From: an uncultured Vampirovibrio sp.
GTDB taxonomy: Bacteria > Cyanobacteriota > Vampirovibrionia > Gastranaerophilales > Gastranaerophilaceae
NCBI GenBank assembly: GCA_910584405.1
Contig: CAJUAL010000017.1
Span: 1 to 36,497 of the forward strand
Length of the DNA stretch: 36,497 bases
Direction of reading: 5' to 3'
The translations under genes and the position numbers were made by a program. The notes beneath the pieces are model-generated. The model was not told where the DNA came from and did no database searches. It saw only the letters and a list, made by a program, of their open reading frames with translations. Shown here piece after piece: positions 16,225 through 23,052 of the stretch; position 1 is the stretch's first letter; every line of letters starts with the position of its first letter.

Positions 16225-16665
16225 ATGGATTTTGCGATAAGAAAAATGCATATAGATGATAAAAATGAAGTTCTTTCTATGATGAAAGAGTTTTATTCAT
16301 CTGATGCTGTTTTTAGTAACGGGTCTGATATTATTTTTGAAACAGATTTTGAAAACTGTTTAAATGAGAATCCTTATTTAGAAGGGTATGTTTTTTACTC
16401 AAATACTGATATTTTAGGTTATGCAATGATTGCTAAAAGTTTTTCTACTGAGTTTGGAAAACAGTGTATTTGGTTTGAAGATTTATATATAAAACAAAGC
16501 TTTAGAGGTTTTGGTATTGTTCCGAAATTTATTGAATATATAAAACAAAATTATCCTAATTGCATTTTTAGATTGGAAGTTGAAGCTGAAAACTTACATG
16601 CGGTTCATGTTTATGAAAAGAAAGGGTTCAAACAACTTCCGTATACAGAGATGATTTCACTCTAA
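16225..16665 (+). CDS. GNAT-family N-acetyltransferase
   Basis: 146 residues, a single GNAT domain. Strand beta-4 and motif A are visible as WFEDLYIKQSFRGFGIVPKF (~83-102), where QSFRGFGI is the acetyl-CoA pyrophosphate-binding Q/R-x-x-G-x-G/A loop. Motif B is represented by NLHAVHVYEKKGFKQL (~124-139) with the usual tyrosine. The acceptor substrate is unknown. The ATG has no Shine-Dalgarno; TAATAT (16212-16217) ends 7 nt before it, again suggesting a leaderless transcript. An intrinsic terminator follows about 45 bp after the stop. Confidence 0.88.
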   Translation: MDFAIRKMHIDDKNEVLSMMKEFYSSDAVFSNGSDIIFETDFENCLNENPYLEGYVFYSNTDILGYAMIAKSFSTEFGKQCIWFEDLYIKQSFRGFGIVPKFIEYIKQNYPNCIFRLEVEAENLHAVHVYEKKGFKQLPYTEMISL

Positions 16666-16711
16666 GGGTTTTTCCCTAATCATTGGAAATATTATGTAAA
16701 TAAAAGAAAGA

Positions 16712-16741
16712 CACAAATTAAATTAACTTGTGCCATTTTTT
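16712..16741 (+). terminator. Intrinsic terminator after the GNAT gene
   Basis: Stem CACAA.TTAA / TTAA.TTGTG (16712-16732, one mismatch) followed by a T6 run at 16736-16741. A smaller hairpin AGGGTTTTTCCCT overlaps the stop codon region at about 16663-16675. Confidence 0.65.
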
Positions 16742-16889
16742 AACCATAATTTGTAAAAGTAAAAATTTGTTATCGAATTTATAAAAATTTTCAATAACAA
16801 TAAAATATTATCACAAAAAATAATTTAGTAAATAGTTATTGTGTAAAATTATATTTATAAAAAATAAAAATATCGACAAGGTTACTATT

Positions 16890-17060
16890 TTGGAACCCTT
16901 TGACAAGAAAATTATAGCAGAATTAGGTGATAAGTTCAATATTTAACACAAGTTTGTGCCGGTTATGAAGTGTTCGACTCAGGAGTATTACAATATGAAA
17001 TATGAGAATGGCTTTAGGATTGGAACGCAAATAATTATTGAATTTTGTATGGAATTATAA
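16890..17060 (+). pseudogene. Possible remnant of a small gene, interrupted by a stop
   Basis: Between the terminator and the convergent membrane gene lies ~310 bp. 16742-16889 is AT-rich with nothing recognised. From 16890 one frame reads LEPFDKKIIAELGDKFNI, a TAA at 16944, then HKFVPVMKCSTQEYYNMKYE and NGFRIGTQIIIEFCMEL before TAA at 17060. The amino-acid use is protein-like on both sides of the stop, so this looks like a decayed ~55-residue protein. It starts with TTG and lacks a Shine-Dalgarno. No family is assigned with confidence. Confidence 0.35.
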
Positions 17061-17528
17061 TTTTACACCTAACCGTAAACCATAAAATAATATACAAAGT
17101 ATAATACTAATAGCATTTGCTATAAAAAGCCATATAAAAATATTTTTAAATTTAAGTTTTAATATTAATTTTATTATAAAACCTTCAATTAAAGTATTTA
17201 GAAGAATAGCCAATAAATAATCTAATAACCAATTAGTCCAATGGAAAGTTTTAAATGGTGATAACACATCTACAAAAAAACCTGATATTGGTATAAGCAC
17301 TATACCAAATAAACAAGTAACTGCATTCATTACCACGGTTATAATACTTGCTTTTAGTAAATTTGTATTAGTAAAAATTTTTACAAATAATAATTCAACC
17401 AAAAGACCAACAATGATTACCTTTATACTAGTTATTCCTGCGGCTATGTATAAAGATGGCCATACAACGTCAGCAAAAACTGGTGTACCTAGTAAAAATA
17501 TTAGTAATAAAATTAATAGCTTTTTCAT
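17055..17528 (-). CDS. Hypothetical integral membrane protein
   Basis: 157 residues, not recognised. The first 19 residues (MKKLLILLLIFLLGTPVFA) look like a Sec signal peptide with an A-x-A-type cleavage site before DVVWPSLYIA. Four hydrophobic segments follow (~24-50, 58-84, 102-120, 130-150), separated by short polar loops and ending with a positive tail. It begins 15 nt after the 3' end of tRNA-Leu on the same strand, with no Shine-Dalgarno between, so it is probably co-transcribed with the tRNA and freed by tRNA 3' processing. The spacer (ATTATTTTAAATAAT) is a near-palindrome. Confidence 0.72.
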   Translation of the reverse strand: MKKLLILLLIFLLGTPVFADVVWPSLYIAAGITSIKVIIVGLLVELLFVKIFTNTNLLKASIITVVMNAVTCLFGIVLIPISGFFVDVLSPFKTFHWTNWLLDYLLAILLNTLIEGFIIKLILKLKFKNIFIWLFIANAISIILCILFYGLRLGVKL

Positions 17529-17542
17529 ATTATTTAAAATAA

Positions 17543-17623
17543 TGTCGTAGGGGGGACTCGAACCCCCACAGCGCTAACCACACGCCCCTCAAGCGTGCGC
17601 GTCTACCATTCCGCCACTACGAC
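17543..17623 (-). tRNA. tRNA-Leu (GAG)
   Basis: Class II tRNA with a long variable arm, 81 nt. Acceptor GTCGTAG pairs with CTACGAC; the anticodon loop TTGAGGG between CACGC and GCGTG gives anticodon GAG; the T-loop region GGGTTCGAGTCC is canonical. CCA is not encoded. A structured repeat lies directly upstream (minus strand) and a membrane-protein gene directly downstream. Confidence 0.95.
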
Positions 17624-17725
17624 TTGGATGTATTCAATTTTGAAGTCTCGTGGCGGATGTTGTTTCCAACAACCCTCTCCTCAAAAGATACTTAATCTTT
17701 CTCGTCGGCAGAGTGCCACTATGAC
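17624..17725 (-). repeat. tRNA-associated structured repeat, copy 1 (upstream of tRNA-Leu)
   Basis: Read on the minus strand it begins GTCATAGTGGCAC (17725-17713), a copy of the tRNA-Leu 5' end (GTCGTAGTGGCGG). Then come TCTGCCGAC, a hairpin (AAAGAT / ATCTTT, 17684-17700), GAGAGGG, a second hairpin GTTGTT-3-AACAAC (17659-17673), and an inverted echo of the tRNA start (CCGCCACGAGAC). The order matches the element beside tRNA-Val at 21.7 kb, with different stem sequences. Confidence 0.65.
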
Positions 17726-17741
17726 ACTGATTATAGATTCA

Positions 17742-18161
17742 TTATATCATAAAATTAAAATATTTCATTACCTTTGCAAGTATGAACATTGTAAACAAAT
17801 ACATAGGCAAAAGATTCATTATAAGCCCTGTAACAAAAAGTTTTGAATGTAAAGAATTTTCGTTTTCAAAGGTTTGGAATTCATAGTCCCCATGTTTTTT
17901 CTTATGTTTATTTTCAAATATTGATGCAATCATTAGTGTTAATATTAAAAATATTTGAATTTTATAAAATGATAAATAAGGAATTATGACATTATTAAAA
18001 AGATAATCATAAAAATATTTATTCAAATCTGCACGCATATTGATATTTGATTTTGTTAGAAGATACATTGCTATAAAAGCAAGCATTATTACAAAACAAA
18101 AATATCCCAATAGCGAAATCAGATTCCAGCTTATAAAATTTTTGAATTTTGAAATTTGCAT
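17742..18161 (-). CDS. Hypothetical membrane protein (3 TM)
   Basis: 139 residues, not recognised. Three hydrophobic segments at about 12-36 (ISLLGYFCFVIMLAFIAMYL), 58-82 (VIIPYLSFYKIQIFLILTLM) and 106-130, with a charged linker (FENKHKKKHGDYEFQTFENE) between the last two. It follows the DUF3137 gene by 12 bp on the same strand, so it is probably its operon partner and possibly a membrane anchor for it. No Shine-Dalgarno is evident, fitting translation coupled to the upstream gene. Confidence 0.65.
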   Translation of the reverse strand: MQISKFKNFISWNLISLLGYFCFVIMLAFIAMYLLTKSNINMRADLNKYFYDYLFNNVIIPYLSFYKIQIFLILTLMIASIFENKHKKKHGDYEFQTFENENSLHSKLFVTGLIMNLLPMYLFTMFILAKVMKYFNFMI

Positions 18162-18173
18162 AATGTCATATTA

Positions 18174-19139
18174 TTATAATTTTGTTCTGCTTGCAAGATT
18201 TAAAACTTCTATAAATGATAACACAGATGCAAATTCTTCAAATAAATGCTTGTATTGTTTGATATCATCAATTTTGCCTAACAAATGGTTCATTTCAAAT
18301 AAGTCTTTGTTTGTTGAAAGCATTATAAGCATATCTTTTTTATAAACAGAACAAGACATCTTACTTACTTTAAAACTTGTTTGCAGTTGCATAAATCTGT
18401 CTAAAAATGCAGTATTAAGTAAATATCTTGCTTCAATTTGTCCTGAATTGTTTAATGTATTTTTCTCAACCCATACATCATATTTTTTATTAAATTTTTC
18501 ATATTCAACAACTACTTTTTCATAATTTTTTGGAACTTTATTCCACAAATTCTTGGACATAATTAAAACCCGAGAATTAATTTCTTTATGCATTGTAAAA
18601 TGCATTGCAATACCTTTGAACATTCTATGATAAGTCTTATGTTTATCATTTTCGTTCCAGCCAAAATCGGTTTCATTAATAACAAATTTTACCCCGTTAT
18701 ATTCTCCGTCAAATCTGTCATCACCTTCACGGGTCATAATTTCACGAGAATAAAGTTTGGAATTATTAAACAATGAATTATGAATAAATCTACCTGCAAA
18801 AAATATATTATCGCCAAAAACTTTTAACAAATCATCAAAAAAAGTACATTTTACCTTGTTTTGATAATGTTTATTTGTTATTTGGATATTTCCAATAACT
18901 GTAGCAATAAATAAAATAACAACAACCCAACAATGTAATTTTAGGTCATAATGATATTCTCTTTTTCCGGGGACAAAGCCGCAAAGTGCTATTCCAAAAT
19001 ACCAGCGCAAAGAATCTAAACTATATAAACTCTTGCGTTCTTCCGCTTGAAATGTTTTCCATTTGGGTAATTTTTCCTGCATAATTTTTGCAAATTTAAT
19101 TGCAAAATCATTTTTATATTTATCCATACAATTAGACAT
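18174..19139 (-). CDS. DUF3137-family protein
   Basis: 321 residues. The C-terminal half fits the DUF3137 family: a YEKFNKKYDVWVEK segment (F-x-V-x-x in relatives), then QIEARYLLNTAFLDRFMQL and a late KDLFEM motif. One membrane helix is likely at ~68-87 (LHCWVVVILFIATVIGNIQI), so the body is probably cytosolic and membrane-anchored. The function of the family is not established. It follows flgC by 49 bp on the same strand and may be read from the flagellar operon, though it has its own GGGAAAAG-type start signal. The 3-TM protein follows it. Confidence 0.75.
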   Translation of the reverse strand: MSNCMDKYKNDFAIKFAKIMQEKLPKWKTFQAEERKSLYSLDSLRWYFGIALCGFVPGKREYHYDLKLHCWVVVILFIATVIGNIQITNKHYQNKVKCTFFDDLLKVFGDNIFFAGRFIHNSLFNNSKLYSREIMTREGDDRFDGEYNGVKFVINETDFGWNENDKHKTYHRMFKGIAMHFTMHKEINSRVLIMSKNLWNKVPKNYEKVVVEYEKFNKKYDVWVEKNTLNNSGQIEARYLLNTAFLDRFMQLQTSFKVSKMSCSVYKKDMLIMLSTNKDLFEMNHLLGKIDDIKQYKHLFEEFASVLSFIEVLNLASRTKL

Positions 19140-19188
19140 ATTCTTTTCCCGCTATAAGTTAATTGAATAAGGTTAATTTTTACAAAAT

Positions 19189-19632
19189 CTACTTACCTAT
19201 TTCTAAAGCTCTTTGAGCCATTGTTTTTGAAATATTTACTAAAGCAAGGTTTGCTTCGTAAGCTCTTTGAGCAACAAGAGCGTCTGCAATATCAACCATA
19301 GCATTAACGTTTGAGGCTCTTATATATCCGTCAGCATCGGCATCAGGGTGTCCAGGTTTGTATATTTTTTGTCCTAATGTCGGGTCTTCAACTACTCCTG
19401 AAAAATTAACTCCGCCTTGAAGGTATGGTAATGTTCCGACACCGAATGCGTCTTCTTTCATATTGTTCATCAAACCATGAAATGAAAGATCATCAACCGC
19501 TGTAAGAACAGGTATTTTTCTCACATAATTTGGGGTATCAAGGTTTGCGATGTTTTTTGCGTGAACATCAATTCTTTTACCGTGTACTTGAAGTGCTTTT
19601 GCACCCATATCTATTGAATCCATTATACCCAT
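19189..19632 (-). CDS. flgC: Flagellar basal-body rod protein FlgC
   Basis: 147 residues, normal length for FlgC, a proximal-rod subunit exported by the flagellar type III apparatus. It has the N-terminal rod motif HAKNIANLDTPNYVRK (24-39) and the C-terminal helix NVNAMVDIADALVAQRAYEA, which pair as the conserved rod coiled coil. AAGGTGG is 9 nt before the first ATG; a second ATG three codons on is an alternative. It is the last flagellar gene of the operon, 22 bp after flgB. A fliE gene often follows flgBC but is absent here. Confidence 0.95.
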   Translation of the reverse strand: MGIMDSIDMGAKALQVHGKRIDVHAKNIANLDTPNYVRKIPVLTAVDDLSFHGLMNNMKEDAFGVGTLPYLQGGVNFSGVVEDPTLGQKIYKPGHPDADADGYIRASNVNAMVDIADALVAQRAYEANLALVNISKTMAQRALEIGK

Positions 19633-19654
19633 GAGTTTTTCACCACCTTAATTA

Positions 19655-20002
19655 TTATTTACCGACATTGATTACGGTTTTCATTTCTGTAACTATGTTT
19701 GACATTCTGCGGGTTGCCATTGAATATAGCAAAGAGTTTTCTTGTAATTGCATAATTTCATGACCTGCGTTAACAGGTTCTTCAGAACGGTCAGCAGCAA
19801 CGGCAGATGGTCCTAATTTATCAGACAATCTTGTTTCTAAAGGACTGTTCATTGTACTTAAATATTGACCGAAATCAATATCTTGTCTTATATAACCAGG
19901 GGTGTCAACGTTTGCGATATTTGAACCCAAAGCCTTTTGTCTTTGTGAAATCAAGTCCATCATTAACGTTACTTTACCCATACTGTCAAGTGAAGTGTAC
20001 AT
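19655..20002 (-). CDS. flgB: Flagellar basal-body rod protein FlgB
   Basis: 115 residues, a proximal-rod subunit that works with FlgC between the MS ring and the distal rod. The rod signature is SNIANVDTPGYIRQDIDFGQ (28-47). The central part is short and the C-terminal helix (LQENSLLYSMATRRMSNIV) is intact. Start with AAAGG about 10 nt upstream. It lies between the flgG-like gene and flgC in a tight minus-strand run, consistent with co-transcription. Confidence 0.93.
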   Translation of the reverse strand: MYTSLDSMGKVTLMMDLISQRQKALGSNIANVDTPGYIRQDIDFGQYLSTMNSPLETRLSDKLGPSAVAADRSEEPVNAGHEIMQLQENSLLYSMATRRMSNIVTEMKTVINVGK

Positions 20003-20025
20003 ATTTTAAAACCTTTCGTTATTTA

Positions 20026-20742
20026 TTAAGCTTCTCTGATATTTATTGACTTGTTGTACATTGTGTCCGCAAGTTTTATCATCTGCATACTGGCAAGCAT
20101 TGAAGCGTTCATTCTCATCAAGTCTGTTGCTGATTGGTACATATTTATGTTTGAGGCTTCAAGATTGTTTTGCCAGATACATTCATGATTTTTTACAAGT
20201 CTTGCTTCGCCTGCTTCTTCTGTCGGTTTTACTCTGTTCATATCAGCTTGTTCCATTCCTGCAGGGTTATCGAATTGGATTAGCGGGATTGTACCGACTT
20301 TTTTTGCTTTTGCTCCTCTTGAGTCGTAAGCCATAACATCACCGTTTTTCTTAATTTCAAATTTAAAGCAGTTTGAAGGAATTTTTATACCCTCGCCGAC
20401 AATCCAACCGTCACGTGTTGTTAAATATCCGTTTTTACCTTGTTTGAATGCCCCGTCACGCGTGTATTGAACCTCTCCTGACGGTGACACAACAGGAATG
20501 TATCCTGCGCCGTTTATGGCAACGTCATAAGGGTTGCTGGTGATTCTTATTGAACCTTGTTTGTTATTTGTTCTCACTGCACCTGTTAAGTACCCGTCTT
20601 CTCTTAAAATTTGCTCAAAAGAAACACTTTTATAACCTGTAGTCTGGAAATTTGAAACGTTATTTGCAATTTGACCGAAACGTTCAAATTGTAAAAGTGC
20701 GTTATTTGTTCCTTTTGAAATAATTCCTTGTAAGTTATACAT
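20026..20742 (-). CDS. flgG: Flagellar rod/hook-basal-body protein, FlgG-like
   Basis: 238 residues of the FlgE/F/G family. The N-terminal rod motif (FGQIANNVSNFQTTGYKSVS, 22-41) is followed by the central motif INGAGYIPVVSPSGEVQYTR with DGAFKQGKNGYL, and by a C-terminal NLEASNINMYQSATDLMRMN helix typical of FlgG. That C-terminus and the position next to flgB favour FlgG (distal rod), but it is shorter than typical FlgG (~260) and FlgF cannot be excluded. GAGGG precedes the ATG. Second gene of the operon. Confidence 0.8.
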   Translation of the reverse strand: MYNLQGIISKGTNNALLQFERFGQIANNVSNFQTTGYKSVSFEQILREDGYLTGAVRTNNKQGSIRITSNPYDVAINGAGYIPVVSPSGEVQYTRDGAFKQGKNGYLTTRDGWIVGEGIKIPSNCFKFEIKKNGDVMAYDSRGAKAKKVGTIPLIQFDNPAGMEQADMNRVKPTEEAGEARLVKNHECIWQNNLEASNINMYQSATDLMRMNASMLASMQMIKLADTMYNKSINIREA

Positions 20743-20767
20743 TTATAAAACCCTCTGTTCTTATTTA

Positions 20768-21460
20768 TTATTGACTTAATTGTGAGATTGTTTTACCTAA
20801 TACCGAGTTTTGAAGCATAAACATCTGTCTGTTTGCGTCAAAGTTCTTTATTGGAGGCATCAGTGATAAGAACTCTTGTTGTAGTGCTACGTTTGAGTAT
20901 TCATTAAAACCCTGTTTAATTTTCGGTTCCATAACGGCAATTCCGTTTGAATCAACAACTCCGATATGTCCGATTTTAGTCAGCTTGTGTGTTTCAGGAT
21001 TGAACATGGTAATTTTTCCTGTATTGTCTATTTTTACCTGCTTCAAGTCTTGAGGTATAAACGGGAATTTTATCGGAACCCCTGCATTTGATAATACTTC
21101 CTGATTTTCCAGAGTAAGAAGTGTCCCGTCTTTGCCTACCTGAAAACGTCCGTCACGGGTAAGTTTTACACCGTCTTTTGTTTTAACCTGAAAATAACCT
21201 TTATTTGCAATTGCAAGGTCTAACGGGTTTTCTGATACGGCAATACGTCCGACTTTATCATCACGGGTTGTAGATAGAGCATGCACGCCTAAAAATTCGG
21301 TAAAAGATGATACAACGGCTTCTTTACGTTGATAACCGATTTTGTCAAATCCTGTAATGTTTTCGTTGCCGATTCCGATAATCTCGCTTTGTAAATGCAT
21401 TGCCCGAATTGAGGCTGTTAAGCCGTTATCGTTATAAAATATTCCGCTGTTTAATCTCAT
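20768..21460 (-). CDS. flgF: Flagellar hook-basal-body protein, FlgF-like
   Basis: 230 residues. It shares the FlgE/F/G plan: an N-terminal helix with a modified rod motif (GIGNENITGFDKIGYQRKEA, 30-49), the central IANKGYFQVKTKDGVKLTRDG and FQVGKDGTLLT segments, and a C-terminal helix with YSNVALQQEFLSLM and LQNSVLGKTISQ. The C-terminal signature is less like FlgG than the next gene's, so FlgF (proximal rod) is preferred. First gene of the rod operon, start after GAGGT. A good sigma70-type promoter lies about 45 bp upstream. Confidence 0.75.
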   Translation of the reverse strand: MRLNSGIFYNDNGLTASIRAMHLQSEIIGIGNENITGFDKIGYQRKEAVVSSFTEFLGVHALSTTRDDKVGRIAVSENPLDLAIANKGYFQVKTKDGVKLTRDGRFQVGKDGTLLTLENQEVLSNAGVPIKFPFIPQDLKQVKIDNTGKITMFNPETHKLTKIGHIGVVDSNGIAVMEPKIKQGFNEYSNVALQQEFLSLMPPIKNFDANRQMFMLQNSVLGKTISQLSQ

Positions 21461-21503
21461 AGCTCTACCTCTACCATGTTATATTATTAATATTGTCGGA
21501 CAA

Positions 21504-21532
21504 ATTATGATTTTCCCCAAGTTTTTTGGCAA
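21504..21532 (-). promoter_or_regulatory. Promoter of the flagellar rod operon
   Basis: On the minus strand TTGCCA (21532-21527), a 17-bp spacer and CATAAT (21509-21504) form a sigma70-type promoter. No sigma28 or sigma54 consensus is seen. A small inverted repeat CATAC-4-GTATG lies just upstream at 21538-21551 and could be an operator. Confidence 0.55.
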
Positions 21533-21612
21533 AAATCATACATCTGTATGAGATGTTTAAGGATGTTTTGAAAAAAGTCAAGGGGAGGTAAATTAGTGTG
21601 TTCTTGTCACGT

Positions 21613-21635
21613 AAAAAAAAGAGGTCAAAGACCTC
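21613..21635 (-). terminator. Intrinsic terminator after tRNA-Val
   Basis: On the minus strand GAGGTC-TTT-GACCTC is followed by eight T. It begins 8 nt past the tRNA 3' end, so the tRNA unit ends here and does not read into the flagellar operon. Confidence 0.85.
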
Positions 21636-21642
21636 TTCTCTT

Positions 21643-21715
21643 TGGGCGATACGTGACTCGAACACGTGACCCCCACAATGTCGATGTGATGCGCTACCAA
21701 CTGCGCCAATCGCCC
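21643..21715 (-). tRNA. tRNA-Val (GAC), with C at position 33
   Basis: 73 nt. Acceptor GGGCGAT / ATCGCCC, D-arm GCGC-AGTTGGTA-GCGC, anticodon stem TCACA / TGTGG, T-arm ACGTG-TTCGAGT-CACGT, discriminator A, no encoded CCA. The anticodon loop reads TCGACAT, so the anticodon is GAC (Val) but position 33 is C where nearly all tRNAs have U. The rest fits bacterial tRNA-Val(GAC) well (GGGGGTC after the stem). Confidence 0.9.
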
Positions 21716-21819
21716 GTATAAAATTGTCAAAGTTGAAACTTTCGTTTTCAACAGATGCGCTACCCCTCTCCCAAAAACGATATTTAATCGTTTTTGGTCG
21801 GCAGAGTGCCAATCGCCCG
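21716..21819 (-). repeat. tRNA-associated structured repeat, copy 2 (upstream of tRNA-Val)
   Basis: On the minus strand it starts ACGGGCGATTGGCAC, a copy of the tRNA-Val 5' end and its flank. It continues TCTGCCGACC, a perfect 11-bp hairpin (CCAAAAACGAT / ATCGTTTTTGG, 21771-21797), GAGAGG, GGTAGCGCATC (copy of the tRNA D-arm 3' side, 21754-21764), and a second hairpin TTGAAA-7-TTTCAA (21733-21751). It looks like a tRNA 5' half with ~40 bp inserted in the D-loop, and shares its core with the copy at 17.6 kb. Confidence 0.65.
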
Positions 21820-21941
21820 TAAATTAAATTTACTTACCATTTTATTGTAACAAAAAAACAAAAAATTTTAAAGTTTTGGCAAAATTTCCTAAAAATATGT
21901 TTTTATACTAATGTGTAATTTAAGTGTGAAAGGTGGATTTT

Positions 21942-22193
21942 ATGTTAGAAGGAATTGGATCTGTCGGTTGTGGTATTATGGCACCTCGTAAAAACCCGCA
22001 AAAAAGACCTTGGGTTTTAGATGAAACTTTACCGCGTCATCGTGATCCGCAAGAAGTTATGAATGAAAAAATGTGGAAACGTGAAGTTGAAAAAGCAAAA
22101 AAGAAACCAATCGAAGATAGAAATATGCTTGATTATGTTACTTTATTGAATGATTACCTGAAAAATAATCCAACCGTTGTGTATATGGCTTAA
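21942..22193 (+). CDS. Small hypothetical protein
   Basis: 83 residues from the ATG at 21942, chosen because AAGGTGG (21930-21936) lies 5 nt before it; a GTG three codons earlier overlaps that Shine-Dalgarno. Residues 1-20 are Gly-rich (MLEGIGSVGCGIMAPRKN); the rest is basic and helical (MWKREVEKAKKKPIEDRNML, then YVTLLNDYLKNNPTVVYMA). There is no signal peptide or known motif. It is monocistronic, between the tRNA-Val region and a strong terminator shared with rplA. Good start signal and codon use make it a likely real gene of unknown role. Confidence 0.65.
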   Translation: MLEGIGSVGCGIMAPRKNPQKRPWVLDETLPRHRDPQEVMNEKMWKREVEKAKKKPIEDRNMLDYVTLLNDYLKNNPTVVYMA

Positions 22194-22214
22194 TAAAGGT
22201 AAAGTGATTAAAAT

Positions 22215-22248
22215 AAAAAAGCTTAGAGTTAAAACTCTAAGCTTTTTT
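22215..22248. terminator. Bidirectional intrinsic terminator
   Basis: Perfect 16-bp stem (AAAAAAGCTTAGAGTT / AACTCTAAGCTTTTTT) with an AA loop, between the small hypothetical gene and the convergent rplA. It is flanked by T6 in either direction, so it ends both the small gene and the ribosomal-protein operon. Confidence 0.88.
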
Positions 22249-22266
22249 GTTAAATATTTTGGTTGA

Positions 22267-22989
22267 TTATACCAATTCTTTTACTTCAGCTGCAAATGTT
22301 TTTGGATCTAATTTGATACCAGGACCCATTGTAGTTGATAAGTAAACTGATTTAACAAATGTTCCTTTTGCTGAAGATGGTTTTGCTTTTAAAACTGCAT
22401 CTGCCAAAGTTGCATAGTTTTTAATCAAGTCTTCTTCTGTAAATTGGATTTTACCGATAGGGCAGTGAATCATACCTTGTTTGTCTGCTCTATATTCAAC
22501 TTTACCTGCTTTAGCATCTTTAACTGCTTTAGCGATATCCATTGTAACAGTACCGGTTTTAGGGTTTGGCATCAAGCCTTTTGGACCTAATACTCTACCT
22601 AATTTACCTAACATACCCATACAATCAGGTGTAGCAATCAATGTATCAAATTCGAACCAACCGCCTGAAATTTTATCAATAATTTCTTCTGCTCCTGCAA
22701 AATCTGCGCCGGCTTCAGTTGCTTCAGAAACTTTAGCACCTTTAGCGATAACACAAACTCTTACTTCTTTACCTAAGCCTGCAGGTAAAACTACTGTTGA
22801 ACGAATTTGTTGATCTGCTTGACGTACGTCAATACCTAAACGCATGTGGCATTCAACTGTTTCATTGAATTTTGAAACTTCTTTTGAAATTTCTTGTAAT
22901 TTTTTAATTGCATCAACTGCTGTAGACGGTTGTACAAAACCGTCAAGCATTTCTTGCATTTTCTTTTGTTTTTTAGTTAATTTTGACAT
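22267..22989 (-). CDS. rplA: 50S ribosomal protein L1
   Basis: 240 residues, full length. L1 forms the mobile L1 stalk on 23S rRNA at the E site and commonly represses its own operon. Recognisable stretches are the N-terminal basic segment, RSTVVLPAGLGKEVRV (62-77), the GRVLGPKGLMPNPKTGTVT segment (~131-149) characteristic of L1, and the C-terminal KSVYLSTTMGPGIKLD. Last gene of the rpmG-trnW-secE-nusG-rplK-rplA run, 63 bp after rplK. The spacer contains GATAATTATC-type inverted repeats that could be an L1 mRNA-binding site. rplJ-rplL, which often follow, are not here; a terminator is. Confidence 0.98.
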   Translation of the reverse strand: MSKLTKKQKKMQEMLDGFVQPSTAVDAIKKLQEISKEVSKFNETVECHMRLGIDVRQADQQIRSTVVLPAGLGKEVRVCVIAKGAKVSEATEAGADFAGAEEIIDKISGGWFEFDTLIATPDCMGMLGKLGRVLGPKGLMPNPKTGTVTMDIAKAVKDAKAGKVEYRADKQGMIHCPIGKIQFTEEDLIKNYATLADAVLKAKPSSAKGTFVKSVYLSTTMGPGIKLDPKTFAAEVKELV

Positions 22990-23052
22990 TTTAATTTTTT
23001 CCTTTCGTGGTATTAACGGAAATTATCGTTAAAGATAATTATCCTTCCATCC

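Noticed and set aside
21471..21812. Minus-strand open frame of 113 codons upstream of the flagellar operon
   Set aside because: It runs through tRNA-Val, its terminator and the tRNA-associated repeat, and its product has no protein-like pattern. The RNA features explain the sequence.
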